From positions 1-18,156 of the forward strand of contig JADFUQ010000105.1 of the NCBI GenBank assembly GCA_015222065.1: 18,156 nucleotides of DNA. The letters run 5' to 3'. Position numbers and translations under genes: made by a program. Source of the stretch: Bacteroidota bacterium. Its GTDB lineage: Bacteria > Bacteroidota > Bacteroidia > Bacteroidales > VadinHA17. The notes beneath the pieces are model-generated. The model ran no database searches. It saw only the letters and a list, made by a program, of their open reading frames with translations, and was not told the origin of the DNA. Below are positions 8,760 to 15,597 of the stretch, piece by piece. Within the stretch, counting starts at the first letter, position 1; the number at the start of each line of letters is the position of its first letter.

Positions 8760-9509
8760 ATGAAAACGATGAATTCAAACAAATTGACTAATCGTATCTC
8801 AGATACATCACAATGCAAAGCTGCAAGAGTTGCAGGTTTCATGTTCCTATTTGCCTTTATAGTTCCCACCCTTAACTGGGCTTTTGTGCTCTCCAAATTT
8901 ATTGTTGCAGAAAATGTCATAGCTACAGCCAAGAACATTATGGACAATGAGTTACTATTTCGTATTGGTATTACTATCGAACTAATCATGTCTCTCGGTT
9001 TGATCGTATTGGCCGTGGCTCTTTATACAATACTCAAGACGGTAAACAGAAATCTTGCTTTGCTAGCGCTGTTTTTGAAGTTGGTAGAGGCTACTTTAAT
9101 GGCAGTTACTGTTCTTATCCCTTTTATTGCTTTACAGGTTTTGAATGGAGAAGCATTTCAGACTGTATTTTCGCTAGAACAGTTGCAGATCCCCATCGGA
9201 TTAATTTTCAATTCGCATACTGCAATAACGTCTATTCCCATGGTATTTCTTGGCTTAGACATGATGGTGTTTTCTTATTTGTTTTTCAAATCGAAATATA
9301 TACCCAGAATAATAGCCAGCTTTGGAATCCTTTCCTTTGCACTTATTTTCATTCACTCTTTAATGTATGTTATTACACCCGAATACGCAGCGATGCCAAT
9401 AAATCAAATAATTTTTTATGCCCCGAGCGGTCTTTTTGAAATAATAATTGGCATATGGCTTTTAGTTAAAGGCATAAAAAAACCTAAAGTAAGAGAGGTA
9501 AGTATATGA
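8760..9509 (+). CDS. DUF4386 family membrane protein
   Basis: 249 residues with about six to seven hydrophobic helices. Family hallmarks seen: AARVAGFMFLFAFIVPTLNW at the start, the FRIGITIELIMSLGLIVLAV segment, KTVNRNLALLALFLKLVEA, the FFKSKYIPRI loop and the final GIWLLVKGIKKPK. Function of the family is not established. The C-terminal TGA overlaps the next ATG (ATGA at 9506-9509), so translation of the oxidoreductase is coupled to it. The 273-base gap upstream (8487-8759) is AT-rich; I found no firm promoter, RNA or gene there. Confidence 0.88.
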   Translation: MKTMNSNKLTNRISDTSQCKAARVAGFMFLFAFIVPTLNWAFVLSKFIVAENVIATAKNIMDNELLFRIGITIELIMSLGLIVLAVALYTILKTVNRNLALLALFLKLVEATLMAVTVLIPFIALQVLNGEAFQTVFSLEQLQIPIGLIFNSHTAITSIPMVFLGLDMMVFSYLFFKSKYIPRIIASFGILSFALIFIHSLMYVITPEYAAMPINQIIFYAPSGLFEIIIGIWLLVKGIKKPKVREVSI

Positions 9510-10480
9510 AAGCGGCAGTATATAAAAAATACGGATCACCTGAGGTTCTTCAACTCAAAGAGGTAGAAAAACCTACTCCAAAAGACAATGAAGTACTGAT
9601 AAGAATACATGCAACAACTGTCGCATCAGGAGATGTGAGACTTCGAAAGGCTGACCCGTTTGTTGCAAGATTTATCAGTGGTCTCTTGAGACCAAAAAAC
9701 CCTATACTCGGTAACGACCTTTCAGGGGAAATTGAGAATGTTGGAAAAGATGTTAAATTATTCAAAAAAGGCGATTCTGTTTTTGGTTCTACCGGTTCTG
9801 GATTTGGTGCTTACGCTGAATACATATGTCTACCTGAAAAAGCGGTACTCGCAAAAAAACCATCTAATATGATCTGTGAACAATCAGCTGCTATTTTTTT
9901 TGGAGCTCATTCAGCACTTCATTTTCTTAGAAAAGCAAATATCAAAGAGGGACAAAAAGTTCTTATCTATGGTGCTTCTGGAGCATTGGGCACTTATGCA
10001 TTACAGCTTGCTAAGTACTTTGGGGCAGATGTTACTGGTGTATGCAGTACAACGAATTTAGAATTGGTCAAATCTTTGGGAGCAGATAAGGTAATAGATT
10101 ACACTAAAGAAGATTTTTCAGACAATTGTGAGTCTTATGATATTATTTTTGACACTGTAGGCAAAAGTCTGTTTTCAGGCAGTATTAGATCTCTAAAGAA
10201 AAGTGGATATTATCTTAGAGCTGTCCATTTGACACTATTACCTATTATTAAGGGGTTATGGACAGAGTTTACAAGCAGCAAGAAAGTAATAGGGGGTGTA
10301 GCAGGCGAAAAAACTGAAAATCTATTTTTCCTAAAAAAACTTATTGAAGATGGAAATATAAAACCGGTCATAGATAGATGCTATCCCTTAGAACAAATTG
10401 TCGATGCTCATCGGTATGTCGAAAAAGGACACAAAAAAGGAAATGTGGTTATAGCTGTAAAACATAAAGACAATACCTGA
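9506..10480 (+). CDS. Zinc-free MDR family NAD(P)-dependent oxidoreductase (quinone reductase-like)
   Basis: 324 residues, full length. A GroES-like N-terminal domain (about 1-120) precedes a Rossmann domain whose nucleotide loop is GASGALG (156-162). The catalytic zinc ligands of classical alcohol dehydrogenases and the four-Cys structural zinc lobe are both absent, which places it with quinone-oxidoreductase/RTN4IP1-like members that reduce quinones or enones using NADPH. The ATG overlaps the DUF4386 stop and is preceded by AGAGAGG. It is the last intact gene before the decayed region; a truncated amidohydrolase follows after 92 bases. Confidence 0.9.
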   Translation: MKAAVYKKYGSPEVLQLKEVEKPTPKDNEVLIRIHATTVASGDVRLRKADPFVARFISGLLRPKNPILGNDLSGEIENVGKDVKLFKKGDSVFGSTGSGFGAYAEYICLPEKAVLAKKPSNMICEQSAAIFFGAHSALHFLRKANIKEGQKVLIYGASGALGTYALQLAKYFGADVTGVCSTTNLELVKSLGADKVIDYTKEDFSDNCESYDIIFDTVGKSLFSGSIRSLKKSGYYLRAVHLTLLPIIKGLWTEFTSSKKVIGGVAGEKTENLFFLKKLIEDGNIKPVIDRCYPLEQIVDAHRYVEKGHKKGNVVIAVKHKDNT

Positions 10481-10572
10481 CAAATTAGAGAATTACTAAT
10501 GAAAACAATTGTTTATAGAAATATTTACATCAAAAAGCAGATATATTCAATAAAAAATGAGGAGAAATTAAA

Positions 10573-10644
10573 ATGAGCACAAAAGCACTAAAGATTGATG
10601 TACATCACCATTGTGTTCCGGCAGAGTTTCAATGGGCCTGTTGA
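10573..10644 (+). pseudogene. 5' fragment of an amidohydrolase gene
   Basis: A strong Shine-Dalgarno (GAGGAG, 10559-10564) precedes ATG 10573. The frame reads MSTKALKIDVHHHCVPAEF and then hits TGA at 10642. IDVHHHCVP is the metal-binding start of ACMSD-like (amidohydrolase family 2) TIM barrels, which are normally about 300 residues long, so only the first beta strand remains. MFS transporter sequence begins in another frame within the same 20-30 bases, which marks a deletion or recombination join near 10620-10640. A 25-codon ORF (10499-10576) overlaps the ATG, but has no recognisable content. Confidence 0.6.
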
Positions 10645-11390
10645 CGTCTATCATTGGTTGGCAATTTTCATTTAGAATTGTTTCTGTTGTTCTTTTTTTT
10701 CTTTCAGTGATATCTTTTCTTTCTCTTGTTGAAAAGCATAATGAAAAATCAAGGAATCATCAAAAGTTATTCAAGTTATATGTAAATTCAATACGGCTCA
10801 TGTTCAAGCCGAAAATTTTATCCTTATCGGTAGGCTTCAGTCTATTTTTTGGATTTCTTGGGATGGTTACATTTTTAACCTATAGGTTAGTTGCTCCTCC
10901 TTTTAACTTTTCATCAGGTGAGATAGGATGGATAAGTTTTGCAGGAATTACCGCACTAATTGCCTCCTTTTCCGGAAATATTTCACAAAAAACAGGAACT
11001 TTAAAAATTATATTTCCAAGTTTATTTATTTGTTAGTTGTCTTTCCAACTTATGGATTGGTTCCAATCAATTACATTAATCGCATTGGGTTTACTATTGC
11101 TTTTCTTTGGTGTTTATTCTTACCAACCACTAGTATTTTTACTCATTGGACAGAGTGTTCCAAGAGAATCCATAGGAAGCGCTTCATCTATTTACATTTT
11201 ATTTTGTATCGGGGGAAGTAGCCTTTCTTCTATCTTTTTAGATCCTGTTTGGCGTTCCTATGGCTGGCATGGCATTACCACACTTTGTTCCATTTCACTG
11301 TTGATTTCTCTATTAATAATGTTGATTATTGCGTTGAAAGAAAATGATATAGAAGGGGGCATTAATGATTGCTATATCCAAAATTGTTAA
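10611..11390 (+). pseudogene. C-terminal half of a YnfM-like MFS transporter, interrupted by TAG
   Basis: The frame is open from 10599; the first homologous residues are about SMGLLTSIIGWQFSFRI (helix 5/6 boundary of an MFS protein). Characteristic later segments are FLTYRLVAPPFNFSSGEIGW, QSVPRESIGSASSIYILFCI and DPVWRSYGWHGITTLC, as in sugar/drug efflux proteins of the YnfM type. The N-terminal six helices are missing. A TAG at 11034-11036 splits the remaining half, yet homology continues in the same frame on both sides. It is followed directly by the attC-like site at 11400. Treated as a pseudogene; a sequencing error at the TAG would not restore the missing half. Confidence 0.8.
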
Positions 11391-11399
11391 TGTATCAGG

Positions 11400-11459
11400 T
11401 TCTAACAATTTGCTGCACCAGAGCGCAAACAGCCTCGCCCGGTGAGCAATATGTTAGGT
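11400..11459 (+). mobile_element. Integron attC-like recombination site
   Basis: The 60 bases fold like an attC site. R'' is TTCTAAC (11400-11406) and R' is GTTAGGT (11453-11459, exact GTTRRRY). Stem 11402-11407 pairs with 11452-11457. A 2-nt unpaired central spacer follows (11408-11409 against 11450-11451). Then 11410-11419 pairs with 11441-11449, with G11415 extrahelical. The terminal loop is 11420-11440. L boxes read GCTGCACC and GGTGAGC, as in many attC sites. The only deviation is T instead of R at the first R'' base. Orientation assigns the upstream MFS remnant to this cassette. No integrase or second equally good site was found. Confidence 0.8.
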
Positions 11460-11492
11460 TTTACAGGCTTACAGGATGTGTTGTCGTAAACT

Positions 11493-11990
11493 ATGTGGTT
11501 TAGGTTGGTGTATGCGGTAATCTTTGGAATTGCCCTTGTTAATTATTTTCGCATTTTTCAACTTTTAAATGGATCTGATTACTTAACAGTATTTAAACCA
11601 ACTCAGTTACATGCTCAGTTGATGCTATCTCTCAATGCCTTTAGTGATGGATGGGCAATTGGATTTATATTTTTTGGTTTTCATCTTGCGCTCCTTGGTT
11701 ATTTAGTTTTCAAATCGTGCTACATTCCCAGAATTCTGGGTGTCTTGTTGGTAGTTGCAGGTTTAGGCTATCTAATAGACAATTTTGTCAAATTTCTTTT
11801 ACCCAATTACGATCTGGCAATTTCCATGATTACGTTTATTGGGGAATTGTTATTTATGTTGTGGCTTTTAATTAAAGGTGCTAAAATACCCGAAATGAAG
11901 AATCAGGATGAAACACCTGGGTAGAAGACAGAAGCAAAGACCAAGGAAAAGGCAGCAGATACACCAAAGCCCGAAGTAAAGCAGGATTGA
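11493..11990 (+). pseudogene. N-truncated DUF4386 gene with in-frame TAG near its end
   Basis: From ATG 11493 the frame gives 143 residues matching the second half of DUF4386 proteins (FRLVYAVIFGIALVNYF, HLALLGYLVFKSCYIPRILG, LLFMLWLLIKGAKIPE). The first two or three helices are absent, and upstream lies the attC-like site. TAG at 11922-11924 is followed in the same frame by 21 more codons (KTEAKTKEKAADTPKPEVKQ, then D) to TGA at 11988, a plausible lost hydrophilic tail. It is a diverged relative of the intact copy at 8760. It could still be translated as a 143-residue membrane fragment. Confidence 0.7.
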
Positions 11991-12052
11991 ATCTGGGTGT
12001 TTAGCCAACAAATTTCACCGCAAATATATAATCACTTTTAAGAGTACTAAAA

Positions 12053-12186
12053 TCAGAGCAAATCTTTCTCCTCAAGTGAAGCCTTAATTTGCTTGTAGCT
12101 TTCCCAAAACCTGGTTTCTATTTCACTATTAAATCCACTCCGTTGGCTCCTGTTTTCCACATATTAATTGTGTTATCCTTGCTCCT
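12053..12186 (-). pseudogene. Traces of a decayed leftward gene
   Basis: On the minus strand one frame reads VRSKDNTINMWKTGANGVDL and three more residues before TAG at 12118-12120. A neighbouring frame continues with EIETRFWESYKQIKASLEEK before TGA at 12053. The residue composition looks coding, and the frame change suggests a frameshifted remnant. I do not recognise the family. The GC-rich hairpin at 12187 lies directly at its 5' side. The rest of the 11991-12365 gap holds a palindrome and a possible promoter listed separately. Confidence 0.25.
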
Positions 12187-12221
12187 TACCCGCCAAGCGG
12201 TTTGGAACCGCCAGGCGGGTA
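12187..12221. repeat. GC-rich hairpin repeat
   Basis: TACCCGCC pairs with GGCGGGTA (8 bp); then two unpaired positions, then GCGGTT with AACCGC (6 bp) around a 3-base loop. It stands out from its AT-rich surroundings. CCCGCC-type hairpins recur in Bacteroidota intergenic DNA. The next T-run begins 16 bases away, so it does not look like an intrinsic terminator. Confidence 0.6.
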
Positions 12222-12321
12222 TTCACCAGACGAGTATTTTTTGTGTTGTAAAACTCTCTATATTTAATCTTAAGGACTTATATTTATACTTAAATTAAGT
12301 TTTCCCGTACTTCGGAAGACT

Positions 12322-12345
12322 CACCTAGGTGCTATAATAAATTTG
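12322..12345 (+). promoter_or_regulatory. Candidate promoter and palindrome before the adenosine deaminase
   Basis: TAAATTTG (12338-12345) fits the Bacteroidota -7 consensus TAnnTTTG, 20 bases before ATG 12366. A perfect 10-bp palindrome CACCTAGGTG (12322-12331) lies just upstream, where an operator could sit. No clear -33 element was found, so this is tentative. Confidence 0.35.
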
Positions 12346-12365
12346 ATAACAAAACAAATGCAATT

Positions 12366-13370
12366 ATGGATTTTAGCAGCATACCGAAAATTGAGAATCA
12401 TTTACATCTCGAGGGGGCTATTCCATATGAAACCCTTTGGCAATTAATTCAAAAATATGGTGGAGATAGAGAGGTTACAAATTTAAACAAGCTAAAAGAA
12501 AAATTTAAATTCCGGGATTTTAACCACTTTATCGAAATGTGGATATGGAAAAATCAATTTATAAAAGAATATGAGGATTTTAAGATTATTTCTGATGCGG
12601 TATTTAAGGATCTGGTGGACCAAAATGTAAAATATGCTGAGATTTTTATTTCTCCATCCATATTTAAGAAAAAATTGGAAATTCAAAGGATTGTTGAAGC
12701 AATATCCGGGAGTATTATTGAAAATCCGAAGATTAAAATTAACCTGATTGTTGATCTGGTAAGGAATTTTGAACAAGAAAACGAAATTAGAACCCTTGAG
12801 GAAATCAACGAAGTTAAAGACCATGGCATAATTGGAATAGGTATTGGTGGTTCAGAAAATGATTTCCCTCCTGAATTATTTGTTGACCTGTTTGAAAAAG
12901 CCCGGAATTATGGTTTCAAAACTACTGCCCATGCCGGTGAAGCAGCCGGTGCTGACAGTATCTGGAAAGCAATTAAACTTTTAAGAGTAGATAGGATTGG
13001 GCACGGTACACGGGCAATAGAAGATGTTAAATTACTCGACTACCTTTCTGAGTACAAAATCCCAATTGAACTATGTCCAATCTCAAATTTTCGAACAAAA
13101 GTTATTAAATCCATGGACGAGCATCCATTCAAAATATTTCAGGAAAGAAAAATACCTGTTTCAATAAATACAGATGACCCGAAAATGTTTGATACTTCCC
13201 TTGCAGAAGAGTATCAGGCTTTAACTGAAGCTTTTAATTTGAACAAAAAAGAAATATTTACCACAATCATTGATTCAATAAATACAACCTGGTTAAAAAA
13301 GGAAGAAAAAGAAAAACTAATTTTTGAATTTGAAAAGGAAATGAGAATAGCAGAACTTAACAAACAATAG
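12366..13370 (+). CDS. Adenosine deaminase family protein
   Basis: 334 residues, full length. It hydrolyses the 6-amino group of adenosine or a related purine in the cytoplasm (purine salvage), with a zinc-bound water in a TIM barrel. Metal and catalytic residues are in place: HLHLEGA near the start (H12, H14), HAGEAAG (H189, E192), RIGHG (H213) and SINTDDP (D270, D271). The set fits adenosine deaminase better than adenine deaminase, but other substrates such as aminodeoxyfutalosine cannot be excluded by eye. It is a lone gene between remnants, with its own candidate promoter. Confidence 0.9.
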   Translation: MDFSSIPKIENHLHLEGAIPYETLWQLIQKYGGDREVTNLNKLKEKFKFRDFNHFIEMWIWKNQFIKEYEDFKIISDAVFKDLVDQNVKYAEIFISPSIFKKKLEIQRIVEAISGSIIENPKIKINLIVDLVRNFEQENEIRTLEEINEVKDHGIIGIGIGGSENDFPPELFVDLFEKARNYGFKTTAHAGEAAGADSIWKAIKLLRVDRIGHGTRAIEDVKLLDYLSEYKIPIELCPISNFRTKVIKSMDEHPFKIFQERKIPVSINTDDPKMFDTSLAEEYQALTEAFNLNKKEIFTTIIDSINTTWLKKEEKEKLIFEFEKEMRIAELNKQ

Positions 13371-13418
13371 CCAAAATTTATATGAATATAATGACTCACC
13401 GGCGGCTGGGCAAGTTTC

Positions 13419-13628
13419 ATGAGCGAGTATAACATAAAAAAGGACCAATTTAAAAGTGGCCCATTCTCGGAATCACAAGTCAATCAATTACTGGATACCT
13501 GGAGCGATCAAATTAGAGATGCATTAATAGAAGCAAGGAATATGTATGGTGACGCCATATCAATTAATGAATGGGAGTATGGTTTGTATAAATTGAAAAA
13601 TCAGCTTGACTTTGCACGAAATAACTAA
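13419..13628 (+). pseudogene. 69-residue ORF resembling the C-terminus of a CotH-like protein
   Basis: The frame is open from 13395 and reads LTGGWASF before the ATG at 13419. The segment GPFSESQVNQLLDTWSDQIR, and the closing EWEYGLYKLKNQLDFARNN, resemble the end of CotH kinase family proteins, where GP(F/L)S is followed by a helix with W and a final LK-x-(F/L) helix. A whole CotH protein is about 400-600 residues, so this would be a C-terminal scrap. It could instead be an unrelated short gene. No Shine-Dalgarno or signal peptide is seen. Confidence 0.35.
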
Positions 13629-13645
13629 CACGCAGGCCAAGCCAT

Positions 13646-14407
13646 TTAATGCAAAAGCCGGGTTTTTAACTTCAACCCCGGGGCTGTCTCAATAACATGG
13701 CGGATCACTTTTCTTTCGGTATTATTACGTGCATATTTTTTAGCATCATCTTTATACGACTGCCATAAACCTTTGTAGATCACTGTAAGGGTAGCTATGT
13801 TTTTGTCCTCCGCATAGTTGCTAATTACTTCAGGCATACCACCAGTTATCGCATATTCATGAAACAGTTTCAATAATATGTGGTGAGCGTATTCCGGAAT
13901 GGGTATTCGGTATAAAACTTCGCGGGCACCGGGATTTAATACTCCCAGGAATTCATCAAAATTTATTGGATGCAAGGTCAAATATTCAATCCTGCCTACA
14001 GGAAACGAAGGAACTTGTTTTAGAGCAAACTCAAGTAATGAACCTGCCGCAATCACAAAAAGATCGGGTTTTTCTTCGTAGAAATACCTGAGCAGTTGGA
14101 TGGCCTTAGGCGATTCCTGAATCTCATCAATAAACAAGAGTGTAGGACTATTACCCGGGAGCACTTGTTTCAACAAATAAATAGAACTTAGCAATTCGCG
14201 GATTTCATCTGTCTTTTCAAATAATTGCCGGTCTGCTTCTTTTTCAAGTGTTAGTTCTATATAATTGACAAATTCTTTTGCAAATTGTCTAACCAACGTT
14301 GTTTTCCCAACCTGTCTGGCACCACGAAGTAACAATGGTTTCCTATGCTTTGAATCTTTCCATTCAAGCAACTTTTTATAAGCATTTCTGTTGATTTTCA
14401 TTTTCAT
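13646..14407 (-). CDS. AAA_14/DUF4143-type ATPase, C-terminally truncated
   Basis: 253 residues from ATG 14407 (MKMKINRNAY); a longer ORF to 14458 adds a basic, non-homologous leader. The Walker A loop is GARQVGKTT (29-37) and Walker B is LLFIDEIQES (90-99); sensor-like AAGSLLEFAL follows at 120. The DUF4143 region starts (GRIEYLTLHPINFDEFLG, HEYAITGGMPEVI) but stops after RHVIETAPG. Family members are usually about 380-400 residues, so roughly the last 130 are missing. The reading frame ends in a short GC-rich inverted sequence (13654-13682). These ATPases are common, mobile, and of unclear cellular role. It may be non-functional. Confidence 0.75.
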   Translation of the reverse strand: MKMKINRNAYKKLLEWKDSKHRKPLLLRGARQVGKTTLVRQFAKEFVNYIELTLEKEADRQLFEKTDEIRELLSSIYLLKQVLPGNSPTLLFIDEIQESPKAIQLLRYFYEEKPDLFVIAAGSLLEFALKQVPSFPVGRIEYLTLHPINFDEFLGVLNPGAREVLYRIPIPEYAHHILLKLFHEYAITGGMPEVISNYAEDKNIATLTVIYKGLWQSYKDDAKKYARNNTERKVIRHVIETAPGLKLKTRLLH

Positions 14408-14494
14408 TTTGTAATTTAGTATATGCAATAGAAGTTTTTTTTTTGTAACATAGCGCATCTAATATCTTTCGATTCACGTAATAAAGTATGGTGT

Positions 14495-14584
14495 TCACAG
14501 GAATAAATGGCAAATGTTCGAAATAGTCATTCCTCCTTCATGCTGCTTGAGAATCGAAATGATCCGACTCTCTGTAAAATTTTT
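14495..14584 (-). pseudogene. Remnant of an IS3-family transposase OrfA
   Basis: One minus-strand frame reads KNFTESRIISILKQHEGGMT then ISNICHLFL before TGA at 14495. This matches the N-terminal HTH of IS3-family OrfA proteins (pattern RFTE-x-QIVSILKE-x-E-x-G-x-x-V-x-DIC). The codon before K is TTG where a start ATG would be expected. Everything after the first HTH helices is lost, and no OrfB or terminal repeats were found nearby. Marks past insertion-sequence activity next to the truncated ATPase. Confidence 0.6.
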
Positions 14585-14652
14585 CAACAAAAAGCAGGGT
14601 TTCTAAAATCTCAAGCGGTATAGTAGTATATCAATCACATAAACTAAAAAAA

Positions 14653-15276
14653 ATGAAAAATCTAAGTAAAGTAGTAATAGTGTTTTTTGTTGGTTTATTA
14701 CTAACAGGATTATTTACCTCGTGTCAAAAAGAAAATGGAGAAATTAATGACGACACACATTTGATTCAGGCTATTCAGGAAGCCACTAACAAACAGATCG
14801 TTAGTGCAGATGAATTACCTTCCCCTTCTTTAATCGTATTGGAACAGGATTATTCAGAAAGCTATATTGATGATGCTAAAATTGCTCCTGAATTGGGATA
14901 TGAGGTAAGCATGAGAAGAGAAAAGGGTACTTGTATCGGCGAATGTTCGCAAGCGTACTTTAATTTGAACGGAAGAGAGTTGAAGTCGGAAAGCGGAGAC
15001 AGATACAAAGATAAAGACAGAGATAAAGACAGAGATGGTCGGGACAGAAAAGAATGTTTTGACTTTGTGTATCCTGTATCTTTTACTATGCCTGATGGCT
15101 CAACAATCACAGGTAATGATGAAGAAGATTTATGTACTGGAATCAGAAGCTGGTATGAAGCAAATCCTGATTCAAAAGTGAAACCTGAATTGCAATATCC
15201 TGTTGAATATTGGGTTTTAGTAAATATTATTCCTGTTATATCTATTACTGATAAAACCAATTCCTCATTCATCTGA
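14653..15276 (+). CDS. Lipoprotein with charged repeat linker, function unknown
   Basis: 207 residues. Signal peptide and lipobox LFTSC give a lipidated Cys24. The middle has APELGYEVSMRREKGTC, then a strongly charged linker (residues about 118-136, repeats of KDRD encoded by two exact copies of a 12-bp unit at 15010-15033). A conserved-looking block CFDFVYPVSFTMPDGSTITG with a DEEDLCTGIRSWYEANPDSK continuation follows. This resembles a Bacteroidota family with two successive 'YPV-x-DG' modules. Here the second stops at ELQYPVEYWV and a hydrophobic tail unlike the family follows, so the C-terminus may be frameshifted or replaced. The ATG at 14653 fits the signal peptide. Confidence 0.7.
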   Translation: MKNLSKVVIVFFVGLLLTGLFTSCQKENGEINDDTHLIQAIQEATNKQIVSADELPSPSLIVLEQDYSESYIDDAKIAPELGYEVSMRREKGTCIGECSQAYFNLNGRELKSESGDRYKDKDRDKDRDGRDRKECFDFVYPVSFTMPDGSTITGNDEEDLCTGIRSWYEANPDSKVKPELQYPVEYWVLVNIIPVISITDKTNSSFI

Positions 15277-15597
15277 GCAGATTCTAATAAGTAATACTCA
15301 TTACACAAGCTAGAGCACAACAAAAAATTATTGCAAGAGCCTTCCAGCCCTTCTCGCTCCTACACAATGTACCGACTTTAATAAAACAAAAAACGGCGCT
15401 AAATTGACAAGTAAGTGATTAAAAATGTATAATACCCAGTGCCTAATGGCTTATAAGTAATGCGAGGTTAAGAGGTAATTTGAAAGTAAATACCTATTTT
15501 TGAAGTGATCTCATGAGCGTTAGCGAGTAAATTCCCCTTGCTTACTCGACCGCAAACCAGTGCAAGCTGAATTTATAATAAAAATCACAATATAATT
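15277..15597. other. Intergenic stretch without a recognisable gene
   Basis: 321 bases. Both strands are broken by frequent stops. The only structure I see is a 7-bp perfect inverted pair, CGAGTAA (15524-15530) and TTACTCG (15542-15548), just upstream of the Tat-exported isomerase-like gene. It could be a small operator or chance. No -7/-33 promoter pair was convincing. Confidence 0.4.

Noticed and set aside
10499..10576. 25-codon ORF whose TGA overlaps the amidohydrolase ATG
   Set aside because: No Shine-Dalgarno, no recognisable content, and such short overlaps are common in AT-rich DNA. A leader peptide is possible but unsupported.
12187..12221. Hairpin as an intrinsic terminator
   Set aside because: The T-run is 16 bases away and no intact gene ends just before it.
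13376..13420. Second attC-like site with CTCACC and GAGCGAG
   Set aside because: The arms do not pair with a spacer and no GTTRRRY box is at the 3' end.
14862..15323. Leftward 153-codon ORF with a Ser-Leu repeat
   Set aside because: It is the antisense shadow of the lipoprotein's charged KDRD linker; the forward frame has signal peptide and conserved blocks.
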